The translations under genes and the position numbers were made by a program. The notes under the pieces were generated by a model. That model worked only from the letters and a program-made list of their open reading frames with translations, was not told where the DNA came from and did not search any database. Below are positions 1 through 7,473 of a stretch of DNA of 64,000 nt, in pieces. Location: the NCBI GenBank assembly GCA_016712375.1, contig JADJRE010000021.1, positions 20,659 through 84,658 on the forward strand. The letters run 5' to 3'. Positions within the stretch are counted from its first letter, which is position 1; each line of letters starts with the position of its first letter. The DNA is from Rhodospirillales bacterium (GTDB lineage Bacteria > Pseudomonadota > Alphaproteobacteria > Rhodospirillales > Defluviicoccaceae).

Positions 1-244
1 CCAACACCGCCACGCCCGGCAGCAGGAACCCTGCCGGCACCGCCAAGAGGCGGCTGTAGTCGGCCAAAGGCAGGCGCGCGCCGAGCAGCGCCGCCGCCGC
101 CGCCGCCAGCAGCACGAGCGCGTCGCCCGGCCATGGAGGCAGCACCACCGCCAGCACCAGCAGACCGCCGCCGAGGATCAGCTTGTCGGCAGGATGTCGC
201 TGTCGCCAGCGGTTAGTGTAGGCGAGCCGCTCAACCGTGTGCAT
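1..244 (-). CDS. cbiQ: Cobalt ECF transporter transmembrane (T) component CbiQ, partial
   Basis: This is the start of the energy-coupling transmembrane subunit of a cobalt ECF transporter. It would link the substrate-binding CbiM/CbiN to the ATPase CbiO. Only the first 81 or so codons lie in the window; the gene runs off the left edge. Translation from the ATG at 244 gives an N-terminus with the family-typical AYTNRWR and a nearby HPADKL, followed by hydrophobic segments. The start codon lies 13 bases before the cbiN stop, so the genes overlap and are probably translationally coupled. The identity is supported by the order cbiM-cbiN-cbiQ; cbiO would be expected just outside the window. Confidence 0.85.
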   Translation of the reverse strand, partial: MHTVERLAYTNRWRQRHPADKLILGGGLLVLAVVLPPWPGDALVLLAAAAAALLGARLPLADYSRLLAVPAGFLLPGVAVL

Positions 245-557
245 CGCCGGCGGTACCGGTGCGCGTCGCGGTCCGCGATCGAGGGTGCGCCTGCCCCCGC
301 CTGAGCCCGAAATAATAGCCGAGCACGCCTGCCCCGAGCGCCGCCTGGAGGGCGAATAGCAGGCTGGAAATTTCGCCGCTGGGAGGCTCCCACAAAGGGC
401 TGGCCCACGGCCGGTAATCGGGCGCGATCTGTTCGATTTGCGCCTGCGCCTGGCCGTCGGCGCCGCCGAAGCTCTCGTTGCCCTCGAACGACAGGAAAAG
501 CGGCACGACAGCGATCAGCACCGCCGCCGCGAGCAGCAGGAGATTGTGCCGTCGCAT
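231..557 (-). CDS. cbiN: Cobalt ECF transporter auxiliary subunit CbiN
   Basis: A 108-residue membrane protein with one hydrophobic segment at residues 5-23 and a second at about 63-84, joined by an extracytoplasmic loop with an acidic stretch and APDYRPWASPLW. This is the two-helix plan of CbiN, which partners CbiM and helps load cobalt. The ATG at 557 overlaps the cbiM stop as ATGA, and the 3' end overlaps cbiQ. A longer upstream reading in this frame is out-of-frame cbiM sequence and was not used. The gene belongs to the cobalamin-riboswitch operon. Confidence 0.88.
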   Translation of the reverse strand: MRRHNLLLLAAAVLIAVVPLFLSFEGNESFGGADGQAQAQIEQIAPDYRPWASPLWEPPSGEISSLLFALQAALGAGVLGYYFGLRRGQAHPRSRTATRTGTAGDAHG

Positions 558-1228
558 CAGCGCGCCTCCTTCGGCAGCAGCGCGAGAGCCTGCAACTCGG
601 GTCGGCTGTTGGCGGACAGTACGTTGACGACGACGACGGTGATCAGCCCTTCGATCACCGCCAGCGGCACCTGGGTGACGGCGAAGATCGTGCCGAACTT
701 GGCGAACGAGGCAGCGATTCCGCCGACCGGGTCGGGAAACGCCAGCGCGAGCTGCATCGACGTCGTCACGTAAGTGGCGAGGTTGCCCAGTGCGGCGGCG
801 GCGAACACCGCCACGGCCAGCGAACCGCCGACGCCGCGGACGATGCGGAACAGCGCCCAGGCGACCCACGGACCGACGATCGCCATCGAAAAGACGTTGG
901 CGCCGAGCGTGGTGATCCCGCCATGCGCCAGCAGCAGCGCCTGGAACAGCAGCACGATCGTGCCCAGCACCGTCATCACGCTCGGGCCGAACAGCACCGC
1001 GCCGAGCCCGGTGCCGGTAGGATGCGAGCAGCTGCCGGTGACCGACGGGATCTTGAGCGCCGACATCACGAAGCAGAAGGCGCCCGATGCGGCCAACAGC
1101 AGCTTCGTCTCCGGATGTTTGCGCACCGCCTTGCCCAGCCGCCAGACGCCATGGGCGACAAATGGCGCCGACGCCAGCGCCCAGCCGGCTGCATGCGGCG
1201 CCGGCAGAAATCCCTCCATGATGTGCAC
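557..1228 (-). CDS. cbiM: Cobalt ECF transporter substrate-capture protein CbiM
   Basis: CbiM is the integral membrane S-component that binds Co2+. The 223-residue product has about six hydrophobic helices and the family motifs HIMEGFLP at the N-terminus and GGITTLGANVFSM in the middle. I chose the GTG at 1228 over the ATG at 1219 because it places histidine at position 2. In this family the N-terminal amine and His2 are metal ligands, and the ATG start would remove that His. It is the first gene after the cobalamin riboswitch and overlaps cbiN by four bases. Confidence 0.9.
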   Translation of the reverse strand: MHIMEGFLPAPHAAGWALASAPFVAHGVWRLGKAVRKHPETKLLLAASGAFCFVMSALKIPSVTGSCSHPTGTGLGAVLFGPSVMTVLGTIVLLFQALLLAHGGITTLGANVFSMAIVGPWVAWALFRIVRGVGGSLAVAVFAAAALGNLATYVTTSMQLALAFPDPVGGIAASFAKFGTIFAVTQVPLAVIEGLITVVVVNVLSANSRPELQALALLPKEAR

Positions 1229-1352
1229 GACGTTGTCCTCCGTCCGCCTCTCAGGGTCGTTCGACCGCCCGTCGCGAACGGAAGCCACCACGGTGGCATT
1301 CAGTCGCCTCCGCCCGGTGCACCCCGCCCGGTACGGTCGCGTCGGTAGCGGC

Positions 1353-1555
1353 GACGGCAGGTCTCCTGGCTCACGGGTCGCAGCGCTCGCCCGGCCTTCC
1401 CGCTTGCGCAGTGGCCATCGCGGCGAGCGCTCGCCGCTCACAGTTGCGGGGGCAGCCACGGCCGGGGATCCCGCGTGCGGGTCGATCCCTTCCGTGTTCC
1501 CTTTTGATCCCCAGGGCTTTGTCACCCCTCGAGGAACCGTCCCGGTCACTATAGG
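1353..1555 (-). promoter_or_regulatory. Cobalamin (B12) riboswitch upstream of cbiMNQ
   Basis: Read on the minus strand, this leader carries the landmark pieces of the adenosylcobalamin aptamer in order. There is the B12 box GCTGCCCCCGCAACTG (1441-1456), then GCCACTG, GGGAAGG, and the 3' element GAGCCAGGAGACCTGCCG ending near 1353. The 5' helix region is less certain. It sits about 125 bases before the cbiM start and points into it. The expected role is to shut down cobalt uptake when cobalamin is plentiful. About 120 bases between its 3' end and cbiM hold the expression platform, where I see no clear terminator. Confidence 0.92.
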
Positions 1556-1760
1556 AACGTCGGCAACCCGGTCAAGCAGGATGCTCCCTCGGATATGCGT
1601 CAGCTTCAACGCTGCGCCCGATCATCCCGGCGTGTTTCGACGCGTTATCCCAATCGCTACGCTTGTATCCCGGACGCCCTGACTTACGCTATGCTCTCTG
1701 CGCGTCGATATGCATCCGGTACAGCCGTGGTATTTGCGACCTAGAACAGAGGAGCGGCCT
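1556..1760. other. Intergenic region between the divergent cbiM leader and rraA-like gene
   Basis: About 200 bases between the riboswitch 5' end and the plus-strand RraA-like gene. It must contain promoters for both directions. I see no convincing paired -35/-10 boxes and no RNA gene. The plus-strand frame running into the RraA-like gene from 1710 is probably leader. Confidence 0.4.
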
Positions 1761-2458
1761 ATGATCGTCGAAGTGATTGAGAGGCCTCCTTTGAGCCTCG
1801 TCGAGGAATACCGGGCGCTGATGCGTCACGACTCCGTCACCTGCGCGATCTCGGACTCTATGGGACGTTTCAACGCGATGACTTCGGACATGCGGCCTGT
1901 GTTCGAAGGAGTTCGCTTCGTCGGGACGGCGGTGACGGTGAAGACGCTTGCCTCTGATCTCGCGGCAGCATTCAAGGCGATCGACATCAGTCAGCCCGGG
2001 GACGTGGTGGTCATCGACTCGCACGGCTCCGTCAACACCGCGTTCTGGGGAGAAAACATGACTATGTCGGCGCTCAACCGGGGAGTCATCGCTGCGGTGA
2101 TCGATGGGGCCTGCCGGGACGTCGAAGAGATCCGCAGGATCCGCTTCCCGGTGATCTGCAAGGGCATCGTGCCGAACGTTGCGGCAATCGCCGGGTATGG
2201 GGACGTCAACGTCGCGATCCAATGCGCGGGGTGACGGTCTCGCCGGGAGACGTGCTCGTCGCCGACGGCAACGGCGTCGTCGTCGTGCCGCTGGCCGAGG
2301 CGGCCACAGTCCTCTCCAAAACGCAGCGGCTGCTCGCGACAGAAGGCATCGTCCAGGACAAGATCCGGGCCGGCGCCACCATCGGTGAACTGATCAATGT
2401 GGATGACATATTCAGAAGCGCATTCGCGTATCAGGACAAGGCATCGAAAAGCAACTGA
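1761..2458 (+). pseudogene. RraA/dimethylmenaquinone-methyltransferase-like family protein, frameshifted
   Basis: The gene reads as one RraA-like protein split by a single missing base near 2229-2234. The first frame ends ...NVAIQCAG and stops at 2234; the second resumes with VTVSPGDVLVADGNGVVVVP, the usual C-terminal signature. The span is 698 bases, one short of a whole number of codons, as expected for a 1-nt loss in the GGGG run. RraA-fold proteins include RNase E regulators and class II aldolases such as HMG/oxaloacetate aldolases; members with the N-terminal extension seen here are usually the latter type. The substrate is unknown. It may be a real pseudogene or a sequencing error. The ATG at 1761 has GAGGAG just upstream. 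Confidence 0.75.
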
Positions 2459-2606
2459 TCGAGAATGGTGAGATATTCAGACAGAGCTGGATGCACCGGG
2501 ATGCCCGGTCGTCCCACCGCCCACCGCGCCGTTGCGCCATCCCAGTAACGACGTTTCGAGCAAGCTTTCGCCGAAGTCCGCTGTCTCGCGCCTGCGACTG
2601 ATGTAG

Positions 2607-2636
2607 GGCAAGTCTATAGCGCAGCGTGACCTGCCG
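2607..2636 (+). repeat. Degenerate REP-like repeat
   Basis: These 30 bases match the perfect REP unit at 3095-3124 with about five mismatches and keep the layout: a GC-rich stem arm, an AGCG-containing middle and a complementary arm. It lies in the otherwise empty 250 bases between the RraA-like gene and the DUF1330 gene, in the same orientation as the 3095 copy. Confidence 0.55.
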
Positions 2637-2710
2637 GATGCGAGGATGCGACTCGCTCCTATGCGGCGGATTGCACTTCGCTTCGGATACGCCCTACGCG
2701 AGCTGGCGCC

Positions 2711-2998
2711 CTACAGACCTTGCGTGACCAGCAAGTGCGACTTGGTTGCCTGCTGTCGAAGCGCGCGCAACGGGACGTACTCAGGTGAAGTCCACCAAGC
2801 CCGAAAGCGCTCCATGTCGGGAAACTCAAGGATCACGCAGCGTCTTGGCGACCATGAGCCTTCCAACACTTCCGTCGCTCCTCCGCGGGCCAAGTAGCGA
2901 CCTCCGTGGGCGGCGATGGTAGCTGGAACCTTCTGTCGGTACTCCTCAAACAGCTTCTGATCAAGTACATCGATGTCGGCGATCACGTATGCAGCCAT
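2711..2998 (-). CDS. DUF1330 family protein
   Basis: A 95-residue single-domain protein of the DUF1330 ferredoxin-like (dimeric alpha/beta-barrel) family. It has the typical start AAYVIADIDVLD, the central HGGRYLARGG, and the C-terminal FPDMERFRAWWTSPEY. The family has no settled biochemical role; members are small cytoplasmic dimers. It stands alone between REP-like sequences, so context gives no hint. Length and start match the family. Confidence 0.85.
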   Translation of the reverse strand: MAAYVIADIDVLDQKLFEEYRQKVPATIAAHGGRYLARGGATEVLEGSWSPRRCVILEFPDMERFRAWWTSPEYVPLRALRQQATKSHLLVTQGL

Positions 2999-3094
2999 AT
3001 CGTCTCCGCTAAGTGTGTTCGGCGGCTCGCCTGTGCTCGCTCCGCCGGCATTCTGACTCGGGCAGCAACGCGTAGCCCGGGTTAGCTGTTGTAT

Positions 3095-3124
3095 GGCGGG
3101 TCTAAAGCGGAGCGTGACCCGCCG
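3095..3124 (+). repeat. REP unit, left copy flanking the RAYT gene
   Basis: This 30-base sequence is repeated exactly, in inverted orientation, at 3719-3748. Its own ends, GGCGGG and CCCGCC, are complementary, so each copy can fold by itself. The pair encloses the REP-associated transposase gene, the usual arrangement for RAYT elements. Confidence 0.85.
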
Positions 3125-3130
3125 AATGCG

Positions 3131-3610
3131 TCATTCGCCCCACTCTCCGCTTAACGTAGTCTGTTCATTGGGTCCAAGCCACGCTTGAGGGTAGAGCCCG
3201 CGCCGGACGCAGGCTTTGAACGTGGAAAGCGGCCAATCGGCGACGTGCCGGACATAGCCGTGCTTGACCGGATTGAAGTGGACGTAATCGACATGGGCCG
3301 CGAAATCATCCTTATCGCGGATGGCGTGCTCCCAGAAGCGGCGCTGCCAGATGCCGCGCTCCCCGCTCCGCAGCCGCGCCTCCGAGCGCCGCTCGCCGAT
3401 GGGCACACTGCGGGCAAAGATCGTCTTGATCAGCCGCCAGCGGGTTGAGAAATCCGCGTCGCCCTCTGGCAGCGTCCAGACGCAGTGGAGGTGATCCGGG
3501 AGCGCAACCCACGCGTCAATCGTGAACGGGTGAGTGCGGCGGGTGACACGAACGGCATTCCGGAGTTGATCGATGTGCCGCGTCAATAAATCATTGCCGC
3601 GCCGCTCCAA
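3131..3610 (-). CDS. REP-associated tyrosine transposase (RAYT, Y1/HUH family)
   Basis: RAYTs are single-strand DNA transposases that act on REP hairpins. The HUH motif is visible as DHLHCVW, and the catalytic tyrosine lies in DYVHFNPVKHG. The listed start is a TTG at 3610, but the reading frame clearly continues upstream to about 3676 with PDYRRHRVPGGCYFFTVN, the normal N-terminus of the family. That extension has no ATG, GTG or TTG: the expected Met codon is ATT at 3670, and a TAG stands at 3677-3679. The natural start therefore seems mutated, so the protein may be N-truncated, start at ATT, or be silent. Flanking inverted REP copies support the assignment. Confidence 0.85.
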   Translation of the reverse strand: MERRGNDLLTRHIDQLRNAVRVTRRTHPFTIDAWVALPDHLHCVWTLPEGDADFSTRWRLIKTIFARSVPIGERRSEARLRSGERGIWQRRFWEHAIRDKDDFAAHVDYVHFNPVKHGYVRHVADWPLSTFKACVRRGLYPQAWLGPNEQTTLSGEWGE

Positions 3611-3718
3611 AAGATTGACGGTAAAGAAGTAACAGCCTCCTGGTACGCGGTGGCGACGGTAGTCGGGAATTGCAAGCTACTCCGATCACGGCAACAATCT
3701 CTCGCCGACAATCCCATC

Positions 3719-3748
3719 CGGCGGGTCACGCTCCGCTTTAGACCCGCC
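3719..3748 (-). repeat. REP unit, right copy, exact inverse of 3095-3124
   Basis: All 30 bases are the exact reverse complement of 3095-3124. It marks the upstream side of the RAYT gene, and the folded leader of the IS110-family element begins within 16 bases of it. Confidence 0.85.
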
Positions 3749-3763
3749 CTTGTATCTTGCCGG

Positions 3764-3968
3764 CGGTGAGGCGTAGCTGGCCTCACCGTGGACCGGGTGA
3801 GCATGCATCCGCCCTTGGACGGCAAGTCCGAAGCGTAGATTGTGCCCCCGGTCCGCACCTTCGACCTCTTGGAGGCTGGACGGTATCGAGGACGCGGCGT
3901 TTTGCCCGCAAGTCCGTATCCACAAGGTCAGTCGGTCGGGAGGTCATCGGCAACGACGAGGGGTTGGG
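3764..3968 (+). ncRNA. Structured leader of the IS110-family element, candidate bridge RNA
   Basis: The non-coding stretch before the transposase contains three clear hairpins. One is a perfect 9-bp stem (3764-3772 with 3780-3788, 7-base loop). The second is at 3814-3833. The third pairs 3890-3897 with 3906-3915, with a 2-base bulge. Many IS110-family elements encode a bridge RNA in the end next to the transposase start, which pairs with target and donor DNA. Position, length (about 200 bases) and folding fit that idea; this is inference, as I cannot identify the guide loops. Confidence 0.35.
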
Positions 3969-4953
3969 ATGCAGGTCATCGGGGTCGACGTCAGCAAGGG
4001 AGAAACTGCACTGCGCCTGGCTGCGCGACGCTGCCCGCCGGCAGGTCCGGCCGAAGTCGGTCGCCAACACGGCCGACGGACACGCCGCCCTCCTCGCCTG
4101 GGCGACCCGGGTGACTGGCGCCGCCGCGGCCGAACTGCACGTCGTCCTGGAAGCGACCGGCGTCTACCACGAGGCGGCGGCGACCTTCCTGCATGACGCC
4201 GGCTGCCACGTCTCGGTGGTCAACCCGTTGCAGGTCAAGCGGTTCGCCGAGAGCCTGGGCGTCCGGACGAAGACCGACCGGCACGACGGCCTGATCCTCG
4301 CCCTGTTCGGCGACGCCCGCCGGCCGGCCGCCTGGACGCCGCCGCCGGGCGAGATCCGCCAGCTGAAGGCACTCCTCGGCCGGCTCGCCGCCCTTGAACA
4401 GGACTTTGCCCGCGAGCTCAACCGGCTGGAGACGGCGCGTGCCGAGCCGGCCCCCGACGCGGTGCTCGTCTCGCTGCAGACGATGCTGGATGTGCTGGCG
4501 GCGGAGATCGCCCGGCTGCGCCGGCAGATCGACGACCATCTCGACAGCCATCCCGAGCTGAAGGAGCAGCGGGCGTTGCTGGAGAGTATTCCCGGCATCG
4601 GCGCCAAGCTTTCGCTGTGGTTCCTGGCCTTGTTCCGCAGTCGAACCTTCGCCTCTGCCCGTCAGGCGGCGGCGTTTCTCGGTCTCGTGCCGGTCGAATT
4701 CCAGTCCGGCTCCAGCGTGCTGAAGCGGCCACGTCTGTCAAAGGCCGGGGATGCCCGCTGGCGGGCCAGACTGTTCCTGCCGGCGATGGTCGCCGCCCGC
4801 TGGAATCCGTTGGTCCGCGCCCAGTACCAACGCCTGCTCGCCGCCGGCAAATCGAAGATGAGCGCCCTCGGTGCGGCGATGCGAAAGCTTGTCCACATCG
4901 CCTTCGGCGTCCTCAAACACCACAAACCGTTCGATCCGAACGTCGCTGCTTGA
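3969..4953 (+). mobile_element. IS110-family transposase, frameshifted
   Basis: The DEDD/serine recombinase of an IS110-family insertion sequence. The start MQVIGVDVSK at 3969 carries the first catalytic Asp but is in a different frame from the rest. One extra G near 3998-4003 breaks the frame, which resumes as KLHCAWLRDAA. Later motifs are intact: LEATGVY (Glu), TKTDRHDG (Asp), SIPGIG, and the C-terminal AFLGLVPVEFQSG region with the catalytic-serine domain. Full length would be about 327 residues. It lies next to the REP/RAYT unit. It is either an inactive copy or a sequencing artefact. Confidence 0.85.
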
Positions 4954-4981
4954 CCAGGCAATACGGTATCTACTCGATCGG

Positions 4982-5004
4982 TCAACGTCCTCAACGGACG
5001 TTGA
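4982..5004. terminator. Perfect 9-bp hairpin between IS110 element and porin gene
   Basis: TCAACGTCC and GGACGTTGA form a perfect stem around a 5-base loop. It lies 29 bases after the transposase stop and 86 bases after the porin stop on the other strand. There is no T-tract, so it could instead be an end or target feature of the insertion sequence. Confidence 0.35.
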
Positions 5005-5089
5005 ATTGCGTCTGCTCTGCGGAATGCCGAAGCGTCGCACCTGGCGAAACGCATGATGTCAAACGCGGACGCCACCGCGGCTTCGTCGT

Positions 5090-5968
5090 TCAGAACGATG
5101 CGCCGACGGTGAACACTACCTTGGCGTCGCAGTCGTTGGTGTTGCCGCACGCACCACGGCTGTAGTTGGTATCGGTGTAGGCGACGCTGAAATCGACGCC
5201 CTTGACCGTCACCGTGGTTCCGAGAAGCCAGTCGGTGCCGCTCACGTCCTTCTCGACGTACTGGTAGCCGACCCAGCCGTAGACCGACCAATCCACCCAG
5301 GGATTGGGGACGGTGACGGTTACCTGGCCGTTGGAGTAGTTGCCGATGCCGGTGTTGAACTGGTATTCGGGCGTCGCCGCGTTGAAGAACTCGATCTCCA
5401 GCCAGTCGGTCACGGTGTAGGTCAGGGTCAGCGGGATTTCCCAGTAGTCGAAGTTGTCTCGCCGCGCCGTGCCCGGATAGGCGTAGTAGGCACCGCCGAG
5501 ATCCCAACTCAGCCCGGTGTCACCGATATCGCCGCGGATGCCGAACAGCGCATCGATCTCGATGTTCGACGTGTCGGTATCGCCTTTCAGCTTGGCGTTC
5601 GAGGCGAAGGTGCCGATGTAGACGCTGGTGCCGAGCACGCCGGTCTCCAGCGCGTATTCGAGCGTGCCCTGAATCGCCGGATCGTCGTCGGAATTGGTGA
5701 TGCCGCGCGAGACGTAGTTGGAAGTCAGCGCGACGCTGCCGCTGAACGCTCCCGGAAGCCAGTCGTCCGGCTTAGCCTCGTGCTGCTGCGCCTCCCTTCC
5801 GGGTTCAACCGTTTTCTCCGCAGGGCTGTCGTCGTCGGCCGCGGCCGGATCGGGTAGCGCGCCACACAAACCGGCGGCGGCAAACAGCAGCCCGAGACAG
5901 ACCCTGCCGCATCGACGCAAGCCGTCGGGGAGGGCTGAACGCTTTTCCCCACCTTTCGCATGTTGCAT
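5090..5968 (-). CDS. TorF-family putative porin (Gcw_chp type)
   Basis: A 292-residue outer-membrane beta-barrel of the TorF/Gcw_chp family. It has a signal peptide with hydrophobic core LLFAAAGLCGAL and a cleavage region near AAADDD. Then comes the family hallmark GSVALTSNYVSRGIT, alternating beta strands, and a C-terminal Phe (VGASF) typical of BAM-assembled proteins. A CGNTNDC loop near the end could form a disulfide. It follows nikL on the same strand across a structured 218-base gap, so it may be co-regulated with the nickel/cobalt genes, but the substrate is not known. Confidence 0.85.
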   Translation of the reverse strand: MQHAKGGEKRSALPDGLRRCGRVCLGLLFAAAGLCGALPDPAAADDDSPAEKTVEPGREAQQHEAKPDDWLPGAFSGSVALTSNYVSRGITNSDDDPAIQGTLEYALETGVLGTSVYIGTFASNAKLKGDTDTSNIEIDALFGIRGDIGDTGLSWDLGGAYYAYPGTARRDNFDYWEIPLTLTYTVTDWLEIEFFNAATPEYQFNTGIGNYSNGQVTVTVPNPWVDWSVYGWVGYQYVEKDVSGTDWLLGTTVTVKGVDFSVAYTDTNYSRGACGNTNDCDAKVVFTVGASF

Positions 5969-6080
5969 TCGCTGTCTCCAGGCGGCTTTAGCAAGATCAC
6001 AAGGTCAGTGGCAGGCATGGGCGAGCGATGCAGCGCAGGAGTCGACCTTTCGCCGATTAGCCCATTTGGGGATATTGGAT

Positions 6081-6140
6081 CCCAGGGGACTGCTGCGCAA
6101 GGGCCTCTTCTCCTTGTTGCACGGGACACAGTCCCCTAGG
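6081..6140. other. Long hairpin between nikL and the porin gene
   Basis: The arms 6081-6092 and 6129-6140 pair over 11 of 12 bases, and the enclosed 36 bases can extend the stem through GCGCAAGG and CCTTGTTGC. A second GC-rich hairpin follows at about 6139-6166. With no T-run it is not a classic terminator. It may be a processing site, an attenuator, or a repeat unit. Confidence 0.4.
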
Positions 6141-6186
6141 CCACGACCCCGGGGATGCGTGGGCCCCTTGCAGATTGGTCAACCCT

Positions 6187-6804
6187 TTACCCGCGCTGGT
6201 CCTTCCGCGCGATGAAATAGCAGGCGATCCCGGTGAGCCCGACGATCCAGCCGAGGCCGCCGAGAATGTCGCGGAAGCGGATCGCGTCTTCGAACGCATC
6301 GAGCTGCTCGCGCAGCGGCCCGATATGCCGCGCCACCGCGTGATCGATCGCCTGTTCCAATTCAGGCCCGATCGTCGTGGCGCCGGGAGCGACCGCGGCG
6401 GCTGGTGGCGGGGACGGCGCTGCCGATGCAGTGGTGGCGGCGACGACGTCGGCTGACAACTCTGGCAACCCGGCGAGCGATTGCGGCATCTCTTCCGCCC
6501 GCACCAGATATTCGGCGCGGTGGCCGTCGCCGCCGTCAACAACGATCCGATGGTCGATGCGCCGGCGGATCGTCACGGTAAAGCGCCCCTCGTCGTCGGT
6601 AGTGGTCGTTGCGAGGATGCTTCCGTCCGGCGCCAGAACCTCGACGGCGACACCGCGCGCCATGCCCATCCCTGGAAAGTAGGCGGAGCCGTTGATCGTA
6701 GTGCCATCGACGGAGGCGAACGCCTTCAGCCGATGCGCTTCGGCCGGGGCCGCCACGGATGTCGCCAGCAGCGCCAGCAGAAGACCGACCGCCGCCCTAC
6801 GCAT
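6187..6804 (-). CDS. nikL: NikL-like additional component of a nickel/cobalt ECF system
   Basis: A 205-residue protein with a signal peptide ending near PAEAH, an Ig-like/carboxypeptidase-regulatory domain (about 25-90, with HRLKAFASVDG and TTDDEGRFT), a Pro/Ala-rich linker with a coiled segment (about 110-175), and one C-terminal membrane helix (GLGWIVGLTGIACYFIARK). This layout matches NikL, the extracytoplasmic partner in NikMN/NikKMLQO-type transporters. It overlaps nikM by 8 bases. A predicted role is to help load the metal onto NikM. Confidence 0.75.
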   Translation of the reverse strand: MRRAAVGLLLALLATSVAAPAEAHRLKAFASVDGTTINGSAYFPGMGMARGVAVEVLAPDGSILATTTTDDEGRFTVTIRRRIDHRIVVDGGDGHRAEYLVRAEEMPQSLAGLPELSADVVAATTASAAPSPPPAAAVAPGATTIGPELEQAIDHAVARHIGPLREQLDAFEDAIRFRDILGGLGWIVGLTGIACYFIARKDQRG

Positions 6805-7426
6805 CGGCCGGTGCGCGGCGGAGCATCGGCAACGACAACGACAGCACCTCCGGCTTAACCTGCCGCAGGAAGGCAGCGATCGTGCCGGTCAGCATCGCTT
6901 CCACCGCAACCACCGGCAGATGAGCGACGCAGACGAGCTGTGCCGCCGGCAGAAACTCGCGTCCGCTTAGCGCCAGCGCCAGGGCGACGCCGCCGCAGGT
7001 CATGACGATGGCGCCGGCGCCGGCGGCCGCTCCCCACACGAACGGCTCACCATCACGCATCGGCCGCGCGAAGAGGTACCAGCAGGCCACGGCGGGCAGA
7101 CCCATGATCAGGGTGTTCACCCCCAGCACGGTGATGCCGCCGTAGCCAAAGAACATCGCCTGCAGCAGCAAGCCAGTGAAGATCGCCGGCACCGCCGCCC
7201 AGCCGAGCACCACCCCCAGCAGGCCATTGAGGATCAGGTGAACGTTCGACGGCCCAACCGGGATGTGCACCAGCGAGGCGACGAAGAACGCGGCGCTCAT
7301 CAGCCCGACATAGGGCAGCCTTTCAGCGCCGATCCGCCGCAGTCCATAGCCCACCGCCGCTGCCGCAACCACCGCGCCGGCGGCTAGGACCGGCATCGAA
7401 AGTACGCCGTCGACCAGATGCGCCAT
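6797..7426 (-). CDS. nikM: Nickel/cobalt ECF transporter S-component, NikM/CbiM family
   Basis: A 209-residue membrane protein of the CbiM/NikM family, with GYGGITVLGVNTLIMGLPA and HIPVGPSNVHLILNGLLG. From the ATG at 7426 the protein begins M-A-H. In this family a His at position 2 binds the metal; removal of Met before the small Ala would put His at position 2 of the mature protein. A longer frame upstream is not conserved and was not used. NikQ and NikO (transmembrane and ATPase subunits) are not in this cluster, so it may share the CbiQ/O module at the left edge or use distant ones. Confidence 0.82.
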   Translation of the reverse strand: MAHLVDGVLSMPVLAAGAVVAAAAVGYGLRRIGAERLPYVGLMSAAFFVASLVHIPVGPSNVHLILNGLLGVVLGWAAVPAIFTGLLLQAMFFGYGGITVLGVNTLIMGLPAVACWYLFARPMRDGEPFVWGAAAGAGAIVMTCGGVALALALSGREFLPAAQLVCVAHLPVVAVEAMLTGTIAAFLRQVKPEVLSLSLPMLRRAPADA

Positions 7427-7473
7427 CTCCCGCTCCTCCCCCTTGATTGGTTGGTCGATTGACCGGTTCTGCC

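Noticed and set aside
774..1682. 302-codon plus-strand frame across cbiM and the riboswitch
   Set aside because: It is antisense to cbiM and to the B12 riboswitch, both supported by strong motifs.
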